The notes beneath the pieces were generated by a model. It saw nothing but the letters and a program-made list of their open reading frames with translations. It had not been told where the DNA came from and made no database searches. Source: Lachnospiraceae bacterium (lineage in GTDB: Bacteria; Bacillota; Clostridia; Lachnospirales; Lachnospiraceae). Taken from it: a stretch of 52,879 nucleotides of DNA. The translations under genes and the position numbers were made by a program. Where the stretch lies: the NCBI GenBank assembly GCA_024695605.1, contig JAILHW010000040.1, positions 1 through 52,879 of the forward strand, in the 5' to 3' direction. Each line of letters opens with the position of its first letter. The first letter of the stretch is position 1. This document shows positions 18,208-27,253 of this stretch, piece after piece.

Positions 18208-19293
18208 TTATTGATATTCATGGATGACACCGTTTGTAACCTGGTAGATTTGATCCATCCGGATCCTCTCCTTTACAAATTCATCAAGTCCGGTACAGGT
18301 CACGAGCGTCTGAATATTCCCAAGCCTTGATAACAGAAAATTTTGTCTGCTGCTGTCAAGCTCGGAAAGTACATCATCCAAAAGCAGAATGGGATTGTCA
18401 TGCTTCATCTGCCTGATCATCTCAATCTCGGAAAGCTTTAAGGAAAGTGCAGCGGTCCTTTGCTGCCCCTGGGATCCGTACTTTCTGATATCCACGCCGT
18501 TGACTTCAAAAATGAGATCATCCTTATGGGGACCGGTATGGGTCATCTTATACCGAAGATCTCTTTCTTCATTTCTTCTCATATCCTCTTCAAAGCTTTC
18601 AACGGTGGTATTTGGATGATAGATGACCTTGATATCCTCCTTTTTACCGGAAAGATCATAATGGATCTGATTTATAATTAAATTTAAATCCTCATTATAT
18701 TTTTGACGTCTCTCTATGATCTTCTTTCCATAAGATATGAGTTGATTATTCCAAACGGAAAGCACATCCTTCATATGATCCTGAAAGGCCATCTCTTTTA
18801 ACAGCGCATTTCTCTGATTGACAACCTTATTGTACTGCGTAAAGTTGTAAAGATAGGAAGCATCCATCTGGCAAAGCTCCATATCCATAAATCTTCTTCT
18901 CTCAACCGGACCCTCCTTGATGATGGAAAGATCCTCCGGAGAAAAAAATACCACGGAGCAAAGTCCTAAAAGCTGGGAACTCTTTTTGATGCCCTGACCA
19001 TTAATGGCAATCCCTTTTCCTTTATTTTTCCGAAGATGCATATCCACACGGTATTCCATTCCATCCTTATCCCAGACGGAACGGATATGGGATTCATCCT
19101 GATCAAAAGCAATGATTTCTTTATCCTTACTTCCCTTATGAGATTTTGTTGTTGCAGAAAGATAAACAGCCTCTAAGATATTTGTTTTTCCCTGGGCATT
19201 GTCACCAAAAAAAATGTTAATGCCCGGAGAAAGCGTAAGATCACAGGAAGAATAATTTCTATAAGATTCCAGTTTTAAGCTTTTGAGTATCAC
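18208..19293 (-). CDS. recF: DNA replication and repair protein RecF
   Basis: 361 residues. Walker A GDNAQGKT is at residues 30-37, the ABC signature is YGSQGQQRTAALSLKLSE, and Walker B is PILLLDDVLSELD. RecF loads RecA at gaps with RecO and RecR. The start is GTG (MILKSLKLESYRNY), with AAGGA about 12 bases upstream at the end of yaaA, so translation is probably coupled to yaaA, whose stop is 9 bases away. Confidence 0.97.
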   Translation of the reverse strand: MILKSLKLESYRNYSSCDLTLSPGINIFFGDNAQGKTNILEAVYLSATTKSHKGSKDKEIIAFDQDESHIRSVWDKDGMEYRVDMHLRKNKGKGIAINGQGIKKSSQLLGLCSVVFFSPEDLSIIKEGPVERRRFMDMELCQMDASYLYNFTQYNKVVNQRNALLKEMAFQDHMKDVLSVWNNQLISYGKKIIERRQKYNEDLNLIINQIHYDLSGKKEDIKVIYHPNTTVESFEEDMRRNEERDLRYKMTHTGPHKDDLIFEVNGVDIRKYGSQGQQRTAALSLKLSEIEMIRQMKHDNPILLLDDVLSELDSSRQNFLLSRLGNIQTLVTCTGLDEFVKERIRMDQIYQVTNGVIHEYQ

Positions 19294-19302
19294 AGAGCTT
19301 TA

Positions 19303-19518
19303 TCATCCTTTTCTGCAGACTTTGAAGGATTCATTGCCATAGGTAAAAGTATCACCCTCTGTAAGCTTTTTTCCTCTCTGGGTGCATACCTCGCCGTTTA
19401 CCAAAACCTCTTCATCCAAAATCAACATCTTTGCATCCAGACCGCTGCCTACGACACCCGCAAGCTTCATGGCCTGTCCGAGCTTGATAAAATCATCTCT
19501 GATCCATACTTCTTTCAA
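19303..19518 (-). CDS. yaaA: S4-domain protein YaaA
   Basis: 71 residues forming a single S4 RNA-binding fold (FIKLGQAMKLAGVVGSGLDAKMLI, VLVNGEVCTQRGKKL). It is conserved between dnaN and recF in Firmicutes; the Bacillus counterpart is linked to ribosome assembly. The start is TTG, supported by GAGGA 7-8 bases upstream and by the expected N-terminus. Confidence 0.93.
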   Translation of the reverse strand: MKEVWIRDDFIKLGQAMKLAGVVGSGLDAKMLILDEEVLVNGEVCTQRGKKLTEGDTFTYGNESFKVCRKG

Positions 19519-19541
19519 AATTAAATCCTCATATAATTTTA

Positions 19542-20648
19542 TTAAGGTTGAACAAAGTTAACAGGCAGGATCAGGTAAAGATAAGAACCTGATTCATCCC
19601 TGATGATACAGGGAGCCTTGCTGTTTACCATGTAAAGGCTGACACTTTCTTCATCAATGGCCTTTAAAGCATCGATCAGGAATTTAGGATTAAAGCCGAT
19701 CATCAGATCCTTTCCTTCCTTGGTGATATCCACCTGCTCATTCATGCTTCCTCTGGTGGAATTGATCCGAAGCTCAAGGCTGCCATCCTTGATATCGATG
19801 ATGATAGGCTTTTTATCGCCTTCCTTCACCATCAGGGTTGCTCTTTCAATACAGTTAATAAATTCTCTTTTGTTGATGCTGACCTTCGTCTCATAATCCA
19901 GAGAAATCATCTGATCCACATTGAAATAATTGCCTTCGATCAGACGGGATACAACTGTCGTACTGTCAAATTCAAAAATGATATGCTTATCGGAGAAGGA
20001 AATCATCACATCCTTATCTGCTTCTCCGCTTAAGATTTTATTGATCTCATTTAGGGTCTTACCGGGAACGATCACCTTGACAGGATCATAGGAATCGCGA
20101 AGATCGGTATTGCGGATGGAAATACGATGTCCATCCAGAGAAACGATCTTTAGCCTGTCTTCATTGATCTCAAACAGCTCTCCGCCCATGATCTTGTTAT
20201 TGTCATTTTCGGAAATGGAAAAGATGGTCTGTCTGATGATCTCTTTTAACGTAAACTGGGAAACCACAACTTCATTGTTTCTCTCCACCTCGGGAAGGTA
20301 GGAAAAATCCTCTCCGTCCTTTCCTACGATGTTGAAGTTGGCCTTTCCGCAGGAAATGAAAGCATTGTAATTTTCATCCGTTTCGATGGAAATCTCCTCT
20401 TCTGTCATCTTCCGGCAGATTTCCACAAACATCTTTGCTTCCAGAGCAATGATGCCCTCTTCTATGATCTCTCCCTCTACGACGGTCTCAATCCCAAGGT
20501 CCATATCATTTGCAATGAGTTTGATCTCTCCGTCTGCAGCGGTAATGAGGATACACTCCAAAATCGGCATTGTCGTATGGGAAGGTACTGCTTTTGATAC
20601 GATCTGTAAACCATTCAGAAGATTCGGTTTTTTAAAGGTCAGTTTCAT
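19542..20648 (-). CDS. dnaN: DNA polymerase III beta sliding clamp
   Basis: 368 residues (MKLTFKKPNLLNGLQIVSKAV). The sequence shows three successive clamp domains and ends SYLYLILPVNF, close to the family C-terminal consensus (MPMR/LPV). The frame extends upstream to 20696, but AAAGGA is correctly spaced before the ATG at 20648, and that start gives the family-standard N-terminus. Confidence 0.97.
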   Translation of the reverse strand: MKLTFKKPNLLNGLQIVSKAVPSHTTMPILECILITAADGEIKLIANDMDLGIETVVEGEIIEEGIIALEAKMFVEICRKMTEEEISIETDENYNAFISCGKANFNIVGKDGEDFSYLPEVERNNEVVVSQFTLKEIIRQTIFSISENDNNKIMGGELFEINEDRLKIVSLDGHRISIRNTDLRDSYDPVKVIVPGKTLNEINKILSGEADKDVMISFSDKHIIFEFDSTTVVSRLIEGNYFNVDQMISLDYETKVSINKREFINCIERATLMVKEGDKKPIIIDIKDGSLELRINSTRGSMNEQVDITKEGKDLMIGFNPKFLIDALKAIDEESVSLYMVNSKAPCIIRDESGSYLYLILPVNFVQP

Positions 20649-20740
20649 GATGTTGTCCTTTCTTTCCTTCGGGCCTTCGCGCGCCTTAACACACATACAT
20701 AAAAGGATATTAGCAGTATTCTTAATAGGCGTTGTTGATT

Positions 20741-20763
20741 TGTGGAAAACCCTAATTATTATA
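20741..20763 (-). promoter_or_regulatory. dnaN promoter region with DnaA box
   Basis: On the minus strand a perfect -10 TATAAT (20758-20763) is followed directly by TTTTCCACA (20741-20749), the same nonamer found in oriC. A near-match box TTATTCACA lies at 20795-20803. A clear -35 is not visible. Confidence 0.6.
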
Positions 20764-20814
20764 CTATTTTTTAGGGAAAAATGAAATCAAAACTTGTGAA
20801 TAATCCGTTTAAAT

Positions 20815-22176
20815 TCAGTTGACGGAAGCGTTGATTTTTTTCCTTATGGTATCGATCCTTGCGGAAAACTCCGTGCTTTCCTTCATCATATTTTCCAGCT
20901 TTGTGATACCGTGCATGACCGTTGCATGGTCTCTTCCGCCTACATACTTGCCGATTTCATCATAGGTTTTGCTAAGATATTCCCTGCAAAGGTACATAAA
21001 TACCTGTCTTGGCAGTACGATCTCAGAGTTTCTCTTCGTGGAAGCGATATCATCTCTGCTCACATTAAAGTGCTCCGTGATCACATTTAATATGATCTCG
21101 GGAGAAATGGGTTTTTGTTGGGTGGGCTTTATGATGTCTCTTAGATCGATCATGGCCGACTCTAAGGTAATGCCGGTTTCCGGGTGAAGCTTGGATCCTG
21201 CCATAACCTTTTTCAGCGCCCCTTCAAGCTCTCTGATGTTTGAATTTACTTTTTCCGCTATATATTGAAGAATCTCATCATCGATATGAGCATTCATCAT
21301 TTCCATATTTTTGCGAAGAATGGCCATTCTGGTTTCATAATCGGGAGCCTGAATGTCCGCAATAAGTCCCCATTCAAATCTGGAACGGAAGCGTTCATCC
21401 AGGGTGGTAAACTCCTTCGGAGGCTTATCCGATGTCAGAACGATCTGTTTTCCGTCATTGTGCAGGGTATTAAAGGTATGGAAAAACTCTTCCTGCGTGG
21501 ATTCCTTACCGATAATGAACTGTACATCGTCCAAAAGCAAAAGGTCGATGTTTCTGTATTTTTCACGCAGGTTGCTCATGGAAGCTGCATTACCGAACCG
21601 GATGGATTCAATCAGTTCATTGGTAAAATTTTCGGAATTGACATATAAAACCTTCATTTCCGGGTTTTTCTTCAATACGAAATGTCCGATGGAATGCATC
21701 AGATGGGTTTTTCCAAGTCCCGATCCGCCGTAAATAAACAGCGGGTTGTACAAGGATCCCGGAGATTCCGCTACCGCAAGTGCCGCGGAATGGGCAAAAT
21801 TGTTATTTTTTCCTACCACGAAGGTTTCAAAGCTGTATTTTGGATTCAATCTTGCTTTTTCAAGGTTCATGGTAAGCAGCTGGTTGACATCCTCCTGATC
21901 CTCGGACTGCTTGATCTCTTTTTCCAGCAGAAAATTGACCGTATAGTTTTCGTTCATGATCTCCGATACGGCAACCTGGAAATAGGTCAGGTATTTTTTG
22001 GTGATATATTCCTTGACATGGGCCTGGTCAGACTGGATGATGATGGTGACTACATTGCCTTGAACATTATATAGAGTAAGGGGTTTGATCCAGGTATCAA
22101 AGGAGACAGAGGAAAGCTCATATTCCTCTTTGATGTAGGTTTTGATATCGTTCCATTTTTCTTCGATCGGGTGCAT
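20815..22176 (-). CDS. dnaA: Chromosomal replication initiator DnaA
   Basis: 453 residues. Domain I (about 1-85) begins EEKWNDIKTYIKEE. The AAA+ domain has Walker A GGSGLGKTHLMHSIG (near residue 147), Walker B LLLLDDVQFI and DERFRSRFEWGL. Domain IV ends with the DNA-binding signature GGRDHATVMHGITKLE. AGAGG lies before the ATG. It binds the nonamers in the adjacent intergenic region and melts the origin. Confidence 0.98.
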   Translation of the reverse strand: MHPIEEKWNDIKTYIKEEYELSSVSFDTWIKPLTLYNVQGNVVTIIIQSDQAHVKEYITKKYLTYFQVAVSEIMNENYTVNFLLEKEIKQSEDQEDVNQLLTMNLEKARLNPKYSFETFVVGKNNNFAHSAALAVAESPGSLYNPLFIYGGSGLGKTHLMHSIGHFVLKKNPEMKVLYVNSENFTNELIESIRFGNAASMSNLREKYRNIDLLLLDDVQFIIGKESTQEEFFHTFNTLHNDGKQIVLTSDKPPKEFTTLDERFRSRFEWGLIADIQAPDYETRMAILRKNMEMMNAHIDDEILQYIAEKVNSNIRELEGALKKVMAGSKLHPETGITLESAMIDLRDIIKPTQQKPISPEIILNVITEHFNVSRDDIASTKRNSEIVLPRQVFMYLCREYLSKTYDEIGKYVGGRDHATVMHGITKLENMMKESTEFSARIDTIRKKINASVN

Positions 22177-22577
22177 AACATACCTCTGCTATCATAAAAG
22201 TGAATTGTTTAGATTATAGGACAATTTGAAAAAAATATCAAATTAGAGGGTGGGTTTTATTTGAAATAAAGTTATGTAAATTGAAACAATCAATGTTGAA
22301 AATGCGTTTATTTTTTTTCCACATTCAAACGTAAGAAAAGACTAAAAAGAAAAGGTTTTGGTGAAAATATAAAGGAGTTTTCCACAATTTACCCACATTT
22401 TGTTTATAAATTTATGTAAATGTGTGTGGATTTTGTGAAAAACGGAAAAATCAAGATGTTGTTGGAGCCAAAAATGAAACTTACAAGATATTGGAAAAAA
22501 ATAATTTTGGATTTTTTTCAGTACAAAATGGAAAGCAAAAAGATTGAAAAAACCTTGCAAAATAAGGCTTTTTAGGC
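22177..22577. other. Replication origin region (oriC), dnaA-rpmH intergenic
   Basis: A very AT-rich, non-coding 400-base stretch between divergent dnaA and rpmH. Candidate DnaA boxes are TTTTCCACA at 22315-22323 and 22378-22386, TTACCCACA at 22389-22397, and the inverted TGTGGATTT at 22425-22433. Long A/T runs at 22441-22560 are candidates for the unwinding element. Gene orientation switches from minus to plus here. No box matches TTATCCACA perfectly, so the exact set of functional boxes is uncertain. Confidence 0.85.
22213..22241 (-). promoter_or_regulatory. dnaA promoter
   Basis: On the minus strand TTGATA (22236-22241), 17 bases, TATAAT (22213-22218), about 37 bases before the dnaA start codon. 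Confidence 0.75.
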
Positions 22578-22607
22578 TTGACGAAAACAGATTCTTTCCT
22601 ATATAAT
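22578..22607 (+). promoter_or_regulatory. rpmH promoter
   Basis: TTGACG (22578-22583), 18 bases, TATAAT (22602-22607), about 45 bases before the rpmH start. Confidence 0.75.
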
Positions 22608-22652
22608 TGTAACGATTGTTTTCAGGCTACTGAAAAAGGAGGTGTAAGGATT

Positions 22653-22787
22653 ATGAAAATGACATTTCAGCCCAAGAAAAGACAGCGTTCCAAGGTTCAC
22701 GGCTTTCGTGCAAGAATGAGCAGTGCAGGCGGACGTAAGGTACTTCGTGCAAGAAGAGCAAAAGGCAGAAAGAAACTGACAGCTTAA
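22653..22787 (+). CDS. rpmH: 50S ribosomal protein L34
   Basis: 44 very basic residues ([18 protein letters not shown], then [20 protein letters not shown]), the typical L34 length and sequence. AAAGGAGGTG precedes the ATG. The frame is open further upstream, but only this start gives the family N-terminus. Confidence 0.98.
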   Translation: MKMTFQPKKRQRSKVHGFRARMSSAGGRKVLRARRAKGRKKLTA

Positions 22788-22859
22788 TAGACGAAGATAA
22801 TGTTTAGGCCGCAGCGAGTTTGTGGCCTTTTACATTTTCTTACACAGTCAGGTACGTTT

Positions 22860-23216
22860 ATGAAGTTTACGCAGTCATTAAAGAAAAACAGAGAATTCCT
22901 TCAGGTTTACGAAAAAGGAAAATCCAAAAGCAACAGATTATTGATTATGTATGTCCTAGAAAACGATCAGTCCGGTAACAGGATCGGAATCTCTGTGAGT
23001 AAAAAAGTAGGGAACAGTGTGGTCCGCCACCGTGTGAAAAGACTGATTCTCGAATCCTACAGACTACAAGAGGAAATGTTTAATAGTGGTTTAAATATTG
23101 TAGTCGTTGCCCGTCCCGCGGCACGGGATGCAGACTTTCATGAAGTCTCATCGGCAATCATCCATCTTTCATCCCTTCACAGGATCCTTCGTTCATCCGG
23201 TGAAGAAACGAAATGA
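22860..23216 (+). CDS. rnpA: Ribonuclease P protein component
   Basis: 118 residues (MKFTQSLKKNREFLQVYEKG). The RNR motif KKVGNSVVRHRVKRL is near residues 50-64. It binds the RNase P RNA and helps with tRNA 5'-leader cleavage. The ATG at 22860 gives the family N-terminus; the ribosome site (AGG) is weak, so coupling to rpmH is likely. Confidence 0.96.
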   Translation: MKFTQSLKKNREFLQVYEKGKSKSNRLLIMYVLENDQSGNRIGISVSKKVGNSVVRHRVKRLILESYRLQEEMFNSGLNIVVVARPAARDADFHEVSSAIIHLSSLHRILRSSGEETK

Positions 23217-23251
23217 AAACGAAGTCTTACCTTATTATAATACGATAAGAT

Positions 23252-23473
23252 ATGAAACATAAACCGGTTCAGAAAATCATGATCCATGGGATCAGAACAT
23301 ATCAGAAATACATTTCTCCTTACAAGGGAACAAAATGTCCGTATTATCCCTCCTGCTCCTGCTATGGTCTTCAGGCTGTGGAAAAGTACGGCGCTTTGAA
23401 GGGAGGAGCCATGGCCGTCTGGAGGATTCTTCGTTGCAATCCTTTTTCCAAGGGCGGATATGATCCGGTTTAA
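23252..23473 (+). CDS. yidD: Membrane protein insertion efficiency factor YidD
   Basis: 73 residues with the family core IRTYQKYISPYKGTKCPYYPSCSCYGLQAVEKYGALKGG (split here: Cys-rich CPYYPSCSCY, then EKYGALKGG) and ending ILRCNPFSKGGYDPV. It acts near YidC at the membrane. No strong ribosome site is visible; an internal ATG at 23279 is an alternative start. The end is 17 bases before the yidC start. Confidence 0.93.
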   Translation: MKHKPVQKIMIHGIRTYQKYISPYKGTKCPYYPSCSCYGLQAVEKYGALKGGAMAVWRILRCNPFSKGGYDPV

Positions 23474-23489
23474 GCAGTTGGAGGTTTTT

Positions 23490-24845
23490 ATGGGTATTCT
23501 CATGACCAAAAGTTCAGGTATGATCATCGGTCCCATTTCTACTATACTGGGATATGTGATGAACCTGATCTTCACGGTACTTGACAAGATCGGAGTTCCG
23601 AGTATCGGTCTTGCCATTATCATTTTTACAATTGTTATGTATTTATGCTTGATGCCTCTTACCATCAAGCAGCAGAAATTTTCAAAGCTGTCCGCTAAGA
23701 TGAATCCCGAGCTGCAGGCCATTCAGAAAAAGTACAATGGCAAAAAGGATCAGGATTCCATGGTGAAAATGAATGAAGAGACGAAGGCAGTCTATCGGAA
23801 GTACGGTGTATCTCCTTCCGGAAGCTGCGTACAGCTGATCATTCAGCTTCCCGTAATGTGGGCACTCTATCGGGTAATCTATAACATTCCCGCTTATGTA
23901 CCTTCTATCAAGCAGGTATTTTCCTCTGTTGTAGAGCAGCTGGCCTCTTCCGCAAACTTTGAAAAGGCCACGGAGCTTTTGAAGACCTTTACAAATGCGA
24001 CTATGTACAATAAGCAGTTTTCAAATGAAGCATTTGTATCTGGCAGTGAGTATATGAAAAACACCTTTATCGATGTACTCAACAAAGCTTCCACAACAGA
24101 CTGGAATACGTTAAAGGATTCCTTTCCCGCACTTTCGACGTCCATCGATTCCACGGTTGCATCCATGGAAAAGTTCAATTCCTTTTTGGGAATGAATATT
24201 GCAAATTCTCCCTCTTATGTGATCAAGGATTCTTTTTCAAACGGTGCTTACGGATTGCTGATCGGTGCGATCATGATCCCGGTGCTTGCCGCATTGACGC
24301 AGTTTATCAATGTCAAGCTGATGCCCCAGGCACCCAGCCAGGGAAATGAGCAGGCAGATGCCATGGCATCGAGTATGAAGACCATGAATATGATGATGCC
24401 GCTGATGAGTGCATTTTTCTGCTTTACCCTTCCCATCGGTCTGGGTATTTACTGGATTGCCGGTGCGGTTGTCAGAAGCGTACAGCAGATCGCCATCAAT
24501 CGTCATATCGATACCATCGATTTTGATGCAATGATCGCTGCCAATGAGGAAAAGGAAAAACTAAGACGCGAAGCGGAAAAGAAAAAGGACAAAAACAGAG
24601 TACAGGCTTCTACGGTAAACAGCTATGCCAAGATGAAGGCGAAAAGCGTTTCCTCTGCCATGGATGATAAGGAAAAGGAAGCAATCGTAGAGCGTGCGAG
24701 ATCTCGCGCAAGCAAGCCCGGCAGTATGGCTGCCAAGGCCAATATGGTAAGGGCCTACAATGAGGGTCACGGATTTGCATCGGATGCAGATTCCGATGAT
24801 GCGGGCAGCAGTGATCAGAAAAAGAGTCAGAAGAAGAAAAAATAA
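23490..24845 (+). CDS. yidC: Membrane protein insertase YidC/SpoIIIJ
   Basis: 451 residues. The conserved core has IFTIVMYLCLMPLTIKQQKFSKLSAKMNPELQAIQKKY (first part), then QLPVMWALYRVIYNIPAY and, near the C-terminus, TLPIGLGIYWIAGAVVRSVQQIAINRHID. About five membrane helices are expected. Between the second and third conserved blocks is a long periplasm-side segment (about residues 145-250). The cytoplasmic tail (about 370-451) is very basic and ends KKSQKKKK, which suits ribosome binding. GGAGG lies 5 bases before the chosen ATG. No lipobox is apparent, unlike Bacillus SpoIIIJ. Confidence 0.95.
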   Translation: MGILMTKSSGMIIGPISTILGYVMNLIFTVLDKIGVPSIGLAIIIFTIVMYLCLMPLTIKQQKFSKLSAKMNPELQAIQKKYNGKKDQDSMVKMNEETKAVYRKYGVSPSGSCVQLIIQLPVMWALYRVIYNIPAYVPSIKQVFSSVVEQLASSANFEKATELLKTFTNATMYNKQFSNEAFVSGSEYMKNTFIDVLNKASTTDWNTLKDSFPALSTSIDSTVASMEKFNSFLGMNIANSPSYVIKDSFSNGAYGLLIGAIMIPVLAALTQFINVKLMPQAPSQGNEQADAMASSMKTMNMMMPLMSAFFCFTLPIGLGIYWIAGAVVRSVQQIAINRHIDTIDFDAMIAANEEKEKLRREAEKKKDKNRVQASTVNSYAKMKAKSVSSAMDDKEKEAIVERARSRASKPGSMAAKANMVRAYNEGHGFASDADSDDAGSSDQKKSQKKKK

Positions 24846-24861
24846 ATCATCGGAGGTTATT

Positions 24862-25752
24862 ATGGATTTTGAAACATTCAGTGCCAAAACAAAAAGTGAT
24901 GCCATAACGGAAGCCTGCACCAAATTAGGCGTGACTTCCGATCGTTTGGAATATGAAGTGGTAGAAGAAGGAAGCAGCGGATTTTTGGGATTTGCTTCCA
25001 AAAATGCAGTGATCAAGGCAAGAATCAAGAGTGAAGAGACAAGCGTAGAGGAAACTGTTAAGGCTGTGGCCGAGACAAGCGCTGTCGAAGAAGTATCTTC
25101 TATTAATAAAGAAGAGACTAAGACAGAGGAAGTTTCTGCCACTGCTGCTGCACCTTTGGAGTCCGAAGAAAAAGCAGCTGAGAGCAAGGAGCCCAAGAAG
25201 GAAGAAAGAGTGATCCGTCCTGTAAGTGAACAGCACGGCAAAGAGCTTTGCGAAAGAGCAAAGGAATTTCTGACCCAGGTATTCCATGCCATGAATATTG
25301 CTGTTGTGATCGAGACCGTATTTGATACTTCTGAAAACAGTATGGATATCAATCTTTCCGGAGATGATATGGGTATGCTGATCGGAAAGAGAGGACAGAC
25401 GCTGGATTCTATGCAGTATCTGGTTTCCCTGGTTGTCAACAAGGGTGAAGAGGAATATATCCGCGTAAAGGTGGATACCGAGAACTATCGTCAGAGAAGA
25501 AAGGACACCCTGGAGAATCTGGCAAAGAACATCGCCTTTAAGGTTAAGAGGACCAGAAGAAACTTTGCACTTGAGGCTATGAATCCTTATGAAAGAAGGA
25601 TCATCCACTCTGCTTTGCAGAATGATAAGTATGTAGAAACCTACAGCGAGGGAACCGAGCCTTATCGTCATGTTGTAGTAAAGCTTCGTGATGATGCTCC
25701 TGTCGATCGGGAAAGAAGATATGACAGAGGCCGCAGAGGTTCCAGAAGATAA
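24862..25752 (+). CDS. jag: RNA-binding protein Jag/KhpB
   Basis: 296 residues: Jag-N domain (1-50, VTSDRLEYEVVEEGSSGFLGF), a Glu/Ala/Ser-rich linker (about 50-125), a KH domain with GMLIGKRGQTLDSMQYLV, and a C-terminal R3H domain (NPYERRIIHSALQ, GTEPYRHVVVKL). The family binds RNA, works with KhpA and influences cell elongation. GGAGG sits 8 bases before the ATG at 24862; it follows yidC by 16 bases. Confidence 0.95.
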   Translation: MDFETFSAKTKSDAITEACTKLGVTSDRLEYEVVEEGSSGFLGFASKNAVIKARIKSEETSVEETVKAVAETSAVEEVSSINKEETKTEEVSATAAAPLESEEKAAESKEPKKEERVIRPVSEQHGKELCERAKEFLTQVFHAMNIAVVIETVFDTSENSMDINLSGDDMGMLIGKRGQTLDSMQYLVSLVVNKGEEEYIRVKVDTENYRQRRKDTLENLAKNIAFKVKRTRRNFALEAMNPYERRIIHSALQNDKYVETYSEGTEPYRHVVVKLRDDAPVDRERRYDRGRRGSRR

Positions 25753-25794
25753 GTTTGCAGCAAACTCATTGGGAAAATCCCATTGTAAAGCATG

Positions 25795-25813
25795 CCCCGG
25801 GATTTTCCCGGGG
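25795..25813. terminator. Strong hairpin between jag and mnmE
   Basis: CCCCGGGA (25795-25802), ttt, TCCCGGGG (25806-25813), followed by a weak TATTTT. It lies 26 bases before the mnmE start and could be a partial terminator or a processing/stability hairpin rather than a full stop. A smaller GGGA-aaa-TCCC stem precedes it. Confidence 0.55.
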
Positions 25814-25838
25814 TATTTTGCAGGAAAAAGGATATAAG

Positions 25839-27239
25839 ATGAGAACAGATACGATTGCTGCCATTGCAACCGGAAACAATTCTTCCGGTATCAGCATTAT
25901 CAGGCTAAGCGGAAGCGAAGCAATTTCGGTTGCCGACAGGATCTTTGTGTCAAAACAGCATAAGCATATCTTAAGTGTTGTCAAAACCCATACCATTCAC
26001 TACGGATATATCATTCAGCCGGATAAAGAGGAAACAGAAAAAGAGCGGATACTCGATGAGGTTCTTGTATCTGTGATGCGCGCTCCTAACAGTTATACGA
26101 CTGAAGATGTGGTAGAGATCAACTGTCACGGCGGGATCGTGATCACCAATATGATCCTGGAGCAGGTGCTTTTATCCGGCGCAAGACTTGCAGAGCCCGG
26201 GGAGTTTACCAAGCGTGCTTTTTTAAACGGAAGGATCGATCTGAGCGAAGCGGAAGCCGTGATGGAGCTGATCGATGCCGGGAGCCGCGCAGCTGCCATG
26301 AACAGTGAACGGATGCTTTCCGGAAGTCTTTCCAAGATTGTTGAAAGGCTCAGGGAGAGTATTTTGTTTGAAACGGCCTTCATCGAATCGGCTCTGGATG
26401 ATCCGGAGCATTTTGATCTTTCGGGGTATCCCGAAAAACTGTCGGAAAAGATTAAAGAGCTTTTGGATGAGATAGAGGCTTTGCTGCAAAGTGCCGAGGA
26501 CGGAGAGCTGATCAAAAACGGGATCCGTACCGTCATTTTGGGAAAACCGAATGTCGGAAAATCCACCTTTTTAAATCTCATCGCGGGAGCGGAAAAGGCG
26601 ATCGTAACGGAGATTGCCGGAACCACAAGGGATGTCCTGTCGCAAAACCTTTCCATCCGGGGGATCGAATTTGTCTTCATGGATACCGCCGGAATCCGAA
26701 ACACAGAGGATGTGGTGGAAAAGATCGGTGTGGATAAGGCAAAGCAGGCAGCGCAGGATGCGGATCTGATCTTATACATCGCCGACTCTGCGGCAGGCTT
26801 TGATGAGGAGGATGAAAAGATCCTTGCACCCCTTTCGGATAAAAAGATCATTGTTCTTATGAACAAATCCGACCTGCTAGCAAAGCCGGATACAAAGAGC
26901 TTTGATCGGATCGGGAAAAGCTATCAGGTGCTTTCGGTTTCTGCCAAGGAAAACACCGGCATTAGAGAGTTTAAGGATCTGGTGGAGAGTATGTTTTTCC
27001 AAAACAGGCTGCAGTCGGACGATCAGATCTATCTGACCAATATCCGGCACAAGGAAGCACTTGCGGATACCAAAAACGCACTGTTGCATGTGATGGAGAG
27101 TATCGATGCCGGTATGACGGAGGACTTTTATGCCATCGATCTGATGGATGCTTATACATCTTTGGGAAGGATCCTTGGAAAAGAGCTGGGAGATGATCTG
27201 GTAGAGGAGATCTTTTCAAAGTTCTGTCTCGGAAAATAA
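25839..27239 (+). CDS. mnmE: tRNA-modification GTPase MnmE (TrmE)
   Basis: 466 residues. The N-terminal folate-binding domain has [21 protein letters not shown] and [14 protein letters not shown]. The inserted G domain has [32 protein letters not shown] and MNKSDL. The C-terminus is the catalytic FCLGK. With MnmG it makes the (c)mnm5 modification of U34 in tRNAs. The ATG at 25839 has AAAAAGG 8 bases upstream. Confidence 0.97.
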   Translation: MRTDTIAAIATGNNSSGISIIRLSGSEAISVADRIFVSKQHKHILSVVKTHTIHYGYIIQPDKEETEKERILDEVLVSVMRAPNSYTTEDVVEINCHGGIVITNMILEQVLLSGARLAEPGEFTKRAFLNGRIDLSEAEAVMELIDAGSRAAAMNSERMLSGSLSKIVERLRESILFETAFIESALDDPEHFDLSGYPEKLSEKIKELLDEIEALLQSAEDGELIKNGIRTVILGKPNVGKSTFLNLIAGAEKAIVTEIAGTTRDVLSQNLSIRGIEFVFMDTAGIRNTEDVVEKIGVDKAKQAAQDADLILYIADSAAGFDEEDEKILAPLSDKKIIVLMNKSDLLAKPDTKSFDRIGKSYQVLSVSAKENTGIREFKDLVESMFFQNRLQSDDQIYLTNIRHKEALADTKNALLHVMESIDAGMTEDFYAIDLMDAYTSLGRILGKELGDDLVEEIFSKFCLGK

Positions 27240-27253
27240 ATGAGGAAGCAGTC

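Noticed and set aside
20649-20696. N-terminal extension of dnaN to an upstream ATG at 20696
   Set aside because: The ribosome site AAAGGA is correctly placed only for the ATG at 20648, and clamp proteins begin with MKLTF-like sequence.
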